From the NCBI GenBank assembly GCA_008729055.1, contig SDUX01000002.1:872496-936495 (forward strand): 64,000 nt of DNA, in the 5' to 3' direction. Positions 20,491-29,446 of this stretch are shown piece after piece. The DNA is from Pyropia haitanensis (taxonomy: Eukaryota; Rhodophyta; Bangiophyceae; Bangiales; Bangiaceae). Position numbers and translations under genes: made by a program. A model generated the notes under the pieces. That model worked only from the letters and a program-made list of their open reading frames with translations. It searched no databases and was not told the origin of the DNA. The first letter of the stretch is position 1, and every line of letters starts with the position of its first letter.

Positions 20491-23400
20491 ATGGGGGTGT
20501 CTGGCTTGTTGCCAGTACTGAAGCCCATCACCGAGCGGGTGAACGTGTCCACATTTCGTGGACGACGTGTCGGTGTCGACGGCTTTGCGTGGCTCCACCG
20601 CGGCGGCTATGCATGCGCCCTGGAGCTGGCGACTGGGGCACCCACCAGCGGGTATCTGACGCACTTTCTTCACCGCGTCAATCTGCTGCTTCACCACGGG
20701 GTGGTTCCGGTGGTGGTTTTTGATGGCGCTCCGTTGCCGATGAAGGCGGACACCAACGCGGAACGACGGGCGTCGCGGGCCGAGGCGCGACGAGCAGGGG
20801 AAGCGGCTTTGGCAGTGGGGGACCGGCGGGCCGCGACCGAATACTTCCAGCGCTGCGTCACAGTGACCCCCGAAATGGTGGCGGCGGTGATGGGCGCTCT
20901 TCGCCCTCTGGGCGTCGATGCGATGGTGGCGCCGTACGAGGCGGATGCGCAGCTGGCTTTCCTCGCGGCTACTGGCGCAGTGGATGCGGTCATCACGGAG
21001 GACTCAGACTTGGTGGTGTACGGGGTCCCGACGCTGCTGTTCAAGATGTCAAAGTTTGGGGACGCTGACCGCATCCATTCTGCAGACCTGCCGGACGTGC
21101 CAGACCCGCCCATGCGGCACAGCACTCCGGATATGCTGCTGTGGACGGCGGTTTTGGCCGGTTGCGACTTTTTCCCAGGTGTACCCGGCCTGGGAGTCAA
21201 GCGGGCCCACGGACTGGTGCGGCAGTTTGCAGGTAATCTGGGGCGACTGCTGGCGTTTGTTTCGGCCGAGCCGCGCCTGCGGGTGCCACCTACCTTCATC
21301 GCTGACTTCCACCGGGCTTGCTTAGTATTCCGCCACCAGGTGGTGTGGGACCCGTCGGCTAGGCAGACGGTGCACCTTACACCCCTGTCGGCGGCGGCGC
21401 TCCAGCACGTACCGCCAACGATGGTGGCCGAGGAGGACGCGTCGGCGACCCCGTACGGGTTCTTGGGAGCCCACCCGCCCCCAGACGTGGCGGCGGCGGT
21501 GGTGCGTTCCGAGCTGCACCCCATTACCCACCAGCAGTTGGTGCCACGCGGTACGGCTGCTGCTCCTGTTGTGCGGCCGCGGTCTGCGTGGCAGCCGCGA
21601 GGGGCTGGCGGCGGCGCCAGTGTGCCGCTCGTGGCTCGGGTGGAGGAAGCAGAGGCGGGCGCTGCCAGTGGTATGCAAGGGGGTATCCGTTCGTTCCTTG
21701 TCTCCAAGCAGAGCGCTGCAGCCGTTCGCAAGCCGTTCAAGCGTCCTCGCCCGGCCGCGGCACCGTCGCAGCCTGCTAATGACGCGGTGGGGGCAAGCAG
21801 CTCGCTGGGCGAGGCCGTGACGCTCATTGCGCAGCAAGTGGGTGCGTTGCCTGCAGGGACACGCGGCGGCTCTGCCCTCCCGTCGTTTTCTGCCCCGCCG
21901 TCTGTGGGACGACCGTACCGGGTGGGGCAGTCGCCGGAGATTGCGAATTTCTTGTCCTCCACCCGGGTGGACGGTGGGGCAGCGGGGGCCAATGCCAAGA
22001 GTAGTGATGCGCCTGCCAGCGGCCTCAGTGGAGACGTTGACGTTGGCGGGGCTGCTGGTCGGCGGCGTCGGAACAAGGTCATCGTGTCGGCTTACTTTGC
22101 ATCGCCGCAAGGGAGATCGACTGCCCAGAGGCGGACGACGCCATCTCTGGAGGCAAGGGTGGAGCGGGAGGCGGACGTGGCGGTCCCCAACCAGCAGGGC
22201 CCCACGCTGGCGTCGCTGGCGCCGTCGTCGCGGCCTGCTTCCCCGCGGCCTGCTGCCCTGCGGCCTACTTCCTTGCGGCCTGCTTCCCCGCGGCCTGCTG
22301 CCCTGCAGCCTACTTCCTCGCGGCCTGCTTCTCCGCGGCCTGCTGCCCTGCAGCCTACTTCCTCGCGGCCTGCTTCTCCGCGGCCTGCTTCTCCACGGCC
22401 TGCTTTCACGCAGCAAACGCGCCGGCAGCTGCCTTCGCGACCGCTGTCACGCTCTCCCTCCACTGGGTCGCAGTCGCAGGTGGAACGGGCGGGGTCTCGG
22501 GCGTGGTCGCTACCCCTCCGACCCAGATCACCGCTACCACGGCGTATGCTGTGGGAGGAGAAGGGGCTTGCCCTCTACCAGCTGTCCCGAGGCAGCTCAT
22601 CTACGAGCGGGGGTGCATTTGATTGGGATGAGGTTGCCGAGGCCGAGGCCGATGCGGCGCTAGCTGAGGCAGACGCTGAAATGGTCCGTGCGAGTGCATC
22701 GGCAGGTCGCGGTAGCCCCTCGGAGGACAATTTCTTGGACGAGCAAGGCGTCGGAGTTGATATCCCGGACGTGGCGACCGACAATGTGCCCTTGTTTCCC
22801 CTGCTGCCTGAGACGCCGGAGCAGGAGGAGATCACGTCCAGTGCTATTGAAGCGGCAGCGGCAGCTGACGTGGCTGCTCGTTTTGGGCGGCGCGCTGGTA
22901 CTTCCCGAGCAACACTGCCGTCATCCTCGATGGGGCCGCTGACGCGAACTCCTGTCTTGGACGACGAGTCGTCAGCTGAGGCGGAAGAGGACAGCCGACC
23001 GCCATCTCCTGACTCCTACCAGATGGAGGACTTTGCTCCCTCGGTAACGAGACGTGACGCAGCCGCCGCAGCTCTGCATCGTCGTTCGCGCGCTCTGTCC
23101 TCCTCTGCCCCAAGTGGCGCTGATGAGCAGCAAGTGTCTGCTCCTCGCTTGCCGCGGCGGCAGCTGGCGGAGCACCGCCCGTTTCGCAGCCAGCTTCTTC
23201 GTGGCGCAGGCGTTCGGGTGAGCCTTCCGCTGCCAATGGCGACGGATGCTGCCTCCCCCGTGACTCCTGCGGCGGACGTGATGAGCCGCCTTGCCGTGCT
23301 GCGCTGCTCACGGGCTGCATCTGGGGGAGGTGGCGCGTCTGTGGAGCGGCGGCGGCGGCGGCCTCCATCCCCACCACCCCTGGCGGCTGGCAGAACGGCA

Positions 23401-24900
23401 GCGAAGATGCCTCCGCGCGGGAGCGGGACTGCAGTTGCAGGGGCTCCGCGGTCACTGGGGTCGGGTGACCCTGGGTGCACGCCTGTGTCACCTGCAGTAA
23501 CGACTCCCAGTGCGCCACAGCAGCGGCCAATGGCTGCTGTGGATGATCCAGGAGGAGTGGCTTTGGTCCGTACCCAGTCTGATGTGGTCTATCGGCAGCA
23601 GCAGGCGCCTGCAGACGGACAAGCGGACGGCATGATGACCTTGGACGATGGGCCGGCAGCGGCCGACAGCAAGCCGCCGGCCGCCGGCGATGGGCAGCTG
23701 TTCGCCAAGTCTGGCGTTGCGGCTGCGTCTCACGGTGAGATGTCAAGCTGTGTGCATCGTGTCGTCTCTGATGTGGAAGCGGAGCTGCCGACAGCTTCAA
23801 TCAAGCCCGAGAAGTTGTGCCCGACGACCGTCGCTCAGCCGGCCTCTTCCACTGATGGACAGCTACCCAGCGCGTCTGCTGGCGTTGGGCTCTCGGGTGC
23901 TCAGACCACGTGCCCGTCACCTGTCGGTGCGCGTTCCGGTTTGGCTGCTCTCGTGGAGAAGCCGGCTTCCTTGGTTGCCGATGGTGTACCGTCGCTTGTG
24001 GCGGTCGCTTGCGCAGGGTCGCCGCCGTGCCCCCCGTATGGCAGTGAACGCCTTCCCTGTTCCAAAGCTGTTCTGGCGGCACCGCGGAGCTCGACGCAGC
24101 CCGCGGAGCTGACGCTTGGCGTGCCTGCTGCAGCAGAGCCACCGCCTCGCTCGACGGCCGACGCTGACGTCACGGCCGGTGCCGCAGCTGACACAGTGCT
24201 GCCGGCGTGCATGCATACAGACCGACCGCTGGCGCGGGCATCCCCTTCGCCAGGTGAGCCGCCCGCATCACGCCTGGCGGAGCTGGTGGCTCCACTCCCC
24301 CCCCCGCCCACCTCTGCTGCCCGTGGGGCAACCCCGCGGCTGGTGCTCGCACCGGCGAGCCGCGTGGCGGCTGCGCCGTGCACCCCTCCCGCGACGCCGC
24401 CGTCGCCACCGGCGGCCGCGGACACGGACGACTCTGACAGGCTGCCGCGGTCGCGGCTGTCGCCGTCCGTCGCCCCCCTCCCCCCCACCTCTGCTGATGG
24501 TGCGGTATCCCCTCCTCGCTCTCCGGTGAGCCGCGTGGGAACTGTGTCGGGCTGCCCCCCGGGCGCGCCGCCGTCGCCTCTGGCGGCCGCAGAGATGCAG
24601 GGTGCAGACGTGCCACCGCGGTTGCCGCTGTCGACACCCGTCGCGGGGTCGGCGGACGACCCTCCACGTCTGGGCGACACTGGCGGTACCCAGGCGGCGG
24701 TGCTCCCTCCCAGCGGATCCTTGCCGCGGGGCGTCGGCTCGCAGCCGTCCGTGGCGTCTGTGGTGGTGTCCACCGAGCCGGTCGGGTCAGAGCTGCTGAA
24801 GAACGTGCCGCCGTCTGTGGACTCTGGGGCCTTGCTCCCCCCACTCGCTCCCGGCTCGCCGGGTGCGCAGCCGTTGCCGGGTTCTGCAATGTCCCCTTGA
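20491..24900 (+). CDS. EXO1: Exonuclease 1 (XPG/FEN1 family) with a very long C-terminal tail
   Basis: EXO1 is a 5'-3' exonuclease and flap endonuclease acting in mismatch repair and double-strand-break end resection in the nucleus. The frame is intact and intronless, 1469 residues. The catalytic core starts at residue 1 (MGVSGLLPVLKPITERVNVS), with metal ligands in VGVDGFAWLHRG (D30), VVFDGAPLPMKAD, PYEADAQLAFLA, ITEDSDLVVYG and the helix-two-turn-helix GCDFFPGVPGLGVKRAHGLV. After about residue 370 the protein is a disordered Ser/Pro/Ala-rich tail of about 1100 residues, compared with about 500 in human EXO1. It contains a possible PCNA-interaction motif, QGGIRSFL (residues 396-403), and a pentapeptide repeat. 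Mismatch-repair-protein interaction sites in the tail cannot be assigned by eye. MGVSGLL is the conserved family start, so the upstream open frame is not included. Confidence 0.93.
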   Translation: MGVSGLLPVLKPITERVNVSTFRGRRVGVDGFAWLHRGGYACALELATGAPTSGYLTHFLHRVNLLLHHGVVPVVVFDGAPLPMKADTNAERRASRAEARRAGEAALAVGDRRAATEYFQRCVTVTPEMVAAVMGALRPLGVDAMVAPYEADAQLAFLAATGAVDAVITEDSDLVVYGVPTLLFKMSKFGDADRIHSADLPDVPDPPMRHSTPDMLLWTAVLAGCDFFPGVPGLGVKRAHGLVRQFAGNLGRLLAFVSAEPRLRVPPTFIADFHRACLVFRHQVVWDPSARQTVHLTPLSAAALQHVPPTMVAEEDASATPYGFLGAHPPPDVAAAVVRSELHPITHQQLVPRGTAAAPVVRPRSAWQPRGAGGGASVPLVARVEEAEAGAASGMQGGIRSFLVSKQSAAAVRKPFKRPRPAAAPSQPANDAVGASSSLGEAVTLIAQQVGALPAGTRGGSALPSFSAPPSVGRPYRVGQSPEIANFLSSTRVDGGAAGANAKSSDAPASGLSGDVDVGGAAGRRRRNKVIVSAYFASPQGRSTAQRRTTPSLEARVEREADVAVPNQQGPTLASLAPSSRPASPRPAALRPTSLRPASPRPAALQPTSSRPASPRPAALQPTSSRPASPRPASPRPAFTQQTRRQLPSRPLSRSPSTGSQSQVERAGSRAWSLPLRPRSPLPRRMLWEEKGLALYQLSRGSSSTSGGAFDWDEVAEAEADAALAEADAEMVRASASAGRGSPSEDNFLDEQGVGVDIPDVATDNVPLFPLLPETPEQEEITSSAIEAAAAADVAARFGRRAGTSRATLPSSSMGPLTRTPVLDDESSAEAEEDSRPPSPDSYQMEDFAPSVTRRDAAAAALHRRSRALSSSAPSGADEQQVSAPRLPRRQLAEHRPFRSQLLRGAGVRVSLPLPMATDAASPVTPAADVMSRLAVLRCSRAASGGGGASVERRRRRPPSPPPLAAGRTAAKMPPRGSGTAVAGAPRSLGSGDPGCTPVSPAVTTPSAPQQRPMAAVDDPGGVALVRTQSDVVYRQQQAPADGQADGMMTLDDGPAAADSKPPAAGDGQLFAKSGVAAASHGEMSSCVHRVVSDVEAELPTASIKPEKLCPTTVAQPASSTDGQLPSASAGVGLSGAQTTCPSPVGARSGLAALVEKPASLVADGVPSLVAVACAGSPPCPPYGSERLPCSKAVLAAPRSSTQPAELTLGVPAAAEPPPRSTADADVTAGAAADTVLPACMHTDRPLARASPSPGEPPASRLAELVAPLPPPPTSAARGATPRLVLAPASRVAAAPCTPPATPPSPPAAADTDDSDRLPRSRLSPSVAPLPPTSADGAVSPPRSPVSRVGTVSGCPPGAPPSPLAAAEMQGADVPPRLPLSTPVAGSADDPPRLGDTGGTQAAVLPPSGSLPRGVGSQPSVASVVVSTEPVGSELLKNVPPSVDSGALLPPLAPGSPGAQPLPGSAMSP
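22231..22410 (+). repeat. Twelve 15-bp units encoding RPA(S/A)(P/L)-type pentapeptides
   Basis: In-frame array in the EXO1 tail: RPASP, RPAAL, RPTSL, RPASP, RPAAL, QPTSS, RPASP, RPAAL, QPTSS, RPASP, RPASP, RPAFT. A 45-bp higher-order unit (RPASP-RPAAL-QPTSS) is nearly identical between copies, showing recent unequal exchange or slippage. Array length is probably polymorphic. Confidence 0.92.
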
Positions 24901-25829
24901 GTCGCCGCTACTGAAGTCAAGAAGTAAACGAGAAGTAGAAGGAGCGCTTGACGGTCCCTGCGACTTCATCGCGCTGTCTTCTTGCCATACCAGGGCACCG
25001 CCGTGTGTGCTGTCAGCGTGACGTTCACTCGGTTGAGCTGCGCATGAGAAGCAAACAAGAAAAAGGAACACTCGTCCTAGTCACTTTTGCCTGCACTTGA
25101 CCCTCTCACCCTCTCACCCGGCCTCGCCGATCCCGGTGCTCGCGCGGGCATCCCAGCCACAGCTCCGTGTCGCAGAAGAGTCTGGGCGAGGGGGGGCCAA
25201 CGCGATGGCTGCGCCGCTGTCGAGGCTGTCCAGTCGAGCCGCTGCTGTAACTGGCGCCCCTTCCACACCCTCTGCCCCTTTGCCTGTGAACGGCCGCCGT
25301 CCATCGCCGTCGCGCCCGTCCATGCCGCGGTCCCCCTGATACACAACGCGTCCGACGCCGCTGACGCTGCCGCTGGCTGAGCAAGCCGCAGCTCAGCATG
25401 CGACAGCGCCAGCAGGTCCACTTTCGCATCACCGTCATTGCCGCCCCTTCGTTCAATGCTCGCCCGTTGATGACTAGTCTATCACTCCCACGAGCAGGCC
25501 GTCACTGCATTAACGCTGTCATATGGATCGGTCCGTCGTGTGGACAAACCAAGCAGGCTGGCTTGAACCTGTCCGCCATTCGTGCATAAACGCCGATACT
25601 AACAGTGCAACTACTACATCCGACGCCGCTGCAGGAGACCACCAATGATACAGTCTAACCCGTGCCGAGTACAAGAACACACGTCCGTGAGCATTGAGCC
25701 GCGCTTACAAGCGCCTCATCGGCAGGCTCACATGCATGAGCATAAACGTCCCCACGCAAAGGCAAAAGCGTAGGCGCGCAGGTCTATGCCCAGGGCAAGG
25801 CCAATGCCCGACGCCCTGGGCATCCCCCA
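24901..25829. other. Convergent spacer after EXO1
   Basis: 929 bp between the EXO1 stop and the stop of the next minus-strand gene. Small frames in it have no conserved features and no RNA gene was recognised. Confidence 0.5.
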
Positions 25830-26654
25830 TCAACAAACCATGGATGCCGACCGGCAAGCTCCATCACCACAGCACCCCCCCCCCCGCTGGGCATACACAC
25901 CGACATCGGCGTAGATGCTGGCAGTGTTGCACCCCTCCCCCCAGCGGCGGGTGAACACGTCGCCGCTGTCCACCTGCCGAACCGCTGCGAGCACCAGGCC
26001 AAGGGCCACTGAGCAGCAGCAACCGCCAGCGCCCGCGGCATCAGCCACCTCCTCCAAAAACCGTAGCGGCGCGGAAGCCAGCCGCACGGTCAGGCGCGGT
26101 GCGGGCGCAGCCGCCACCGCCTCGGCGCCAGACAACGACGCGTCCGTGTCAGACCCCCCGTCGGGACTGCCCCTATCGCCGCCACTGCGGCCGCCGCCAC
26201 CACGGCTGCGGCTGCCGTCGGTCGCGGCGGCTGCGGCCGCCAGCACATCCTTGACCGACAGCGTTGCCTCGGCATACTCCACCGCGTTGCGGGCGGTCTT
26301 GTTCAGCGCCACCGTCCCCGAGCCGTCATTGTAACGACGGGCGGCGGCGGTGAGCCACGCGGCGTGCGCCGCGGGCACCGTCACCGTCGCGGACAGGCGG
26401 TGGGCACTCCGCGTCGCCCCGGCGGTGGGCTTGACGACGGGAGGGACAGACGGCCCGCCACGGGGCGCGGCGGGGACCGCCGCCACGCCAGCCACCGATG
26501 ACAGCCGGTGGCCGCTCTTGGCACGACGACGGTGGGGGTGGCCGCCACGGCGCGTCTTGGACGGCGCGCCGAGCAGCAGCGGCGAGGTGAGCCAGGACAT
26601 GATCGGCTCGGTGGCGGCGGCGGGGGTCACCGGCGCGGCGGGCATCACGGGCAT
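25830..26654 (-). CDS. Hypothetical protein with two similar alpha/beta repeats
   Basis: A 274-residue frame that I do not recognise. Two segments look like diverged copies of one unit. Residues 86-137 begin RLSATVTVPAAHAAWLTAAA and end SVKDVL; residues 187-234 begin RLTVRLASAPLRFLEEVADA and end VDSGDVF. Each reads as a strand, a helix and a second helix, compatible with a ribbon-helix-helix-like arrangement, but that is inference from hydrophobic spacing only. The units are joined by a Gly/Asp/Ser-rich linker. The N-terminus is Arg/Pro-rich. The last 40 residues are Gly/Cys-rich and may be intron read-through. The start is uncertain (ATGs also at residues 4 and 19). It is divergent from 5-oxoprolinase. 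Confidence 0.45.
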   Translation of the reverse strand: MPVMPAAPVTPAAATEPIMSWLTSPLLLGAPSKTRRGGHPHRRRAKSGHRLSSVAGVAAVPAAPRGGPSVPPVVKPTAGATRSAHRLSATVTVPAAHAAWLTAAARRYNDGSGTVALNKTARNAVEYAEATLSVKDVLAAAAAATDGSRSRGGGGRSGGDRGSPDGGSDTDASLSGAEAVAAAPAPRLTVRLASAPLRFLEEVADAAGAGGCCCSVALGLVLAAVRQVDSGDVFTRRWGEGCNTASIYADVGVYAQRGGGCCGDGACRSASMVC

Positions 26655-28431
26655 TGCAGGGAGGCCGTACGCTCAAGGTGCGGGCGGGCCACCGCGCGGG
26701 AAAGCGGCAGCAGTGTCCAGATTGGTGCGGCCGTCGGCGGGGAGCCGCCCCGCAACAGGACCCGCCGTCGTAAAGCGGTTGGATGGGACTTTGGAAGGCG
26801 GTGGGGGTGACGCCGGCGGCTGCGGCGGCCGCACGAGGGAGACACCAACGCAGCGGTCCAGGGCGGCGACGCGGTCGACCGGGGGGCGAGGGCGGCGTGC
26901 GGCGTCGGGACCGACCGAGGCGCCAGTCGATGCACGACGCACCTGCTGGGTCAACGCCAACCTGGGACCGCAGCAGGTACAACGGTGTGCCGACAACAAA
27001 CACGCGCACGCACCGTCAACGAGGTTGTCGACGGGAAGAAGGCGAGGGACATTCACGGTGCGTTGGAACAGGAAAAACGTGGGAAGCGGCTCGCACGGGG
27101 AAGGCAGGCACGATGGAGGAGGAGCGGCGCCAACGTTTTGGTATGTGTGCCGCGACGTACCCCGACCGAGCGCTGCGCGTGTGTCCACTCAAGGGCGCCC
27201 GAGGAGCTTGCTCGAGCCTCAACCGCTGCACGCATGCGTGCCACAGCGAGGGCGCTGGCAGTGGACCCCGCGGGGCCCCCAGAGGGCCTGCACCGGGGCC
27301 CCACTTGGGGCAACTGGCGCGCGGTCCGCGAGTCCCCCCTGACACGCTTCCGTGATGGCTTCGGGCCGGACAGTCTCCGCCACTGTCCTCGCCGCACGTG
27401 CGGGGCCGTCGCGGCTGGACGGCCAAAAATCTTGACACGCGAGGGGTGTGCAGCCCAGGCTCGCATCTATGGTGGGCCCGATTGGCTGTCGAGAGGAACG
27501 AGCCGCCGCCGCGCGTGCATCACGCTGAACGGCTAGGACCATTGAGGGGCGCGCAAATCCAGCCGGCCCGATCTTCGGACCCGCTGCGCAGCCAACGGGC
27601 AGTGTCTGATGTCGCGGCGTCGTATCTCGGGTGACACAGGACCACCAGTTGGGGCAGCAGCGGCTACGGCCGCCTCGTCGTGGACGACGAGAGCCACCAG
27701 TCCACCCACGGCAAACTACACTCATACGGTGCCCCTCTCGGGCGAGGCTGGCGAGTCCCGGCCCGGACACGTCAGACGCCTCGCAAAGACGTCTTGATTC
27801 ACAAACCTTGTTGGTTGCGATAACTACATTGACTATGGAAGCACGTGTTTTGCCACGTAAGTGGAACGTTGATGGCGATTTTGAGACGGCACCTTGACCG
27901 CGCTCGACTCACGGCCAATGCGACGTGGCGCGGCTCTCCAGCCTCGTCCCGCGTCTGGGCTTCCGTATCGACACGCTGCTCCGAACTTGACATCGGCACG
28001 CAGCTCCCACCTCGGCACACGAGCGAGGACGCCCCCGACGAGGCACGCCGTGCCGGCCTTGACCTTGTCGTCCGCCATCGACGCCCGGCTGGTGCCGACT
28101 TTGGACGTCCGCCGCGGCCAGCCGCCTTGCGCCCCACCCATGTTATCGAGCGCTGCCAGCATTGGAGCACGCGTGCCGACCGCCGCCGCCTGCCCGGCTT
28201 CAACGCCCTGCACACGCTCCCCGCCGTCGCGCGTCTCGTCCAGAGGAAGCACGACACGTCGTTGACCTGCTGGGCGCCTCTCCGCTTGGTCTCCCTGCAT
28301 TCCCACTCCCCTGCCTTTGCCTCTCGCCTCCACGTTGAGCGCCCCCCCCCCGCCCTCTGCCCGTCCCTCACCACTCGAGCCGCCGCCCCCCTCTCCCGCT
28401 TGCCCCCCCACTGACGCCCGCTCCTCTCGCC
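26655..28431. other. Divergent spacer upstream of 5-oxoprolinase
   Basis: 1.78 kb of mixed composition; the part from 27780 to 27890 is the least GC-rich. Frames on both strands overlap heavily and none shows a conserved motif. It becomes C-rich just before 28432. Confidence 0.45.
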
Positions 28432-29415
28432 ATGGCGGCCGCTGCAGCGGCCGCCGCTTCCCCGCCTCCCCCCCCCTCCCCCCCCTCCCCCGGCTGAGCG
28501 TCGCCATTGACCGCGGCGGCACCTTTACCGACGTCTTTGCGCAGCTGGAGCGCTCCCCCCCCCCGGGTCCCCCTCCGGCGCCCCCCCCGCCGTCGAGACC
28601 GTCGCCCTCAAGCTCCTCTCGGTCGACCCCGCCGCGTACGACGATGCGCCGCTCGAGGCAATCCGGCAGCTGCTGGGCCGCCTGACGGGCACGCCCCTGC
28701 CGGCGGGGGTCCCCCTACCGACCACCCACCTCCGGTCGGTGCGGATGGCAACGACGGTGGCGACCAACGCGCTGCTCGAACGCGCCGGCACGCCCACCGT
28801 CCTCGTCCTCACCGCCGGCCTCGGCGGCGTGCTGGCGGTGGGCAGCCAGGCGCGGCCGGCGCTGTTTGACCTCGCCGCCGCCCGCCCGCCGCCGCTCTAC
28901 GCCGCCACCGTCGAGGCGGTCGAGCGGGTGGTGCTGACGGGGCCCGACCGGCGGACGCCGGCCGTGGAGACCCCGCTCGACGAGGCCGCCCTCCGCGCCG
29001 ACCTCCGCCGCCTCCACACCGACCACGGCTACGTGTCGGCCGCGGTGGCGTTTGCCCACGCGTACGCGTACGGGGAGCACGAGGCGGCCGCCGCGCGCAT
29101 CGCGGCCGAGGAGGGCTACACCCACGTGACGACGAGCGCGGCGGCCATGCCGACGGTGGGGCTCGTCGCGCGCGCCACCACCGCCGTCGTCGACGCGTAC
29201 CTGACGCCCGCCATCCGCGCGTACGTGGCGGGCTTCCGGGCGGGCTTCCGCGACCCGTCGCTGGCGGGCGTGGACGTCCAGTTTATGCAGTCGGACGGGG
29301 GGCTGTGCACCGCCGACGCGTTCCGTGCGTTTCGGGCGGTGCTGTCGGGGCCCGCGGCGGGGGTGGTTGGCTATGGCCGCGCCGCCGCGCGGCAGGCCGA
29401 GGCGCAGCGGCGGCG

Positions 29416-29446
<31 letters not shown>

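Noticed and set aside
22231..22410. Possible CRISPR-like array
   Set aside because: The 15-bp units are directly adjacent with no spacers and are in frame within EXO1; this is a coding minisatellite.
28555..28564. Programmed ribosomal frameshift in 5-oxoprolinase
   Set aside because: The same kind of frame change occurs at C/G runs in many unrelated genes in the window, so run-length error or introns are more likely than a dedicated frameshift site.
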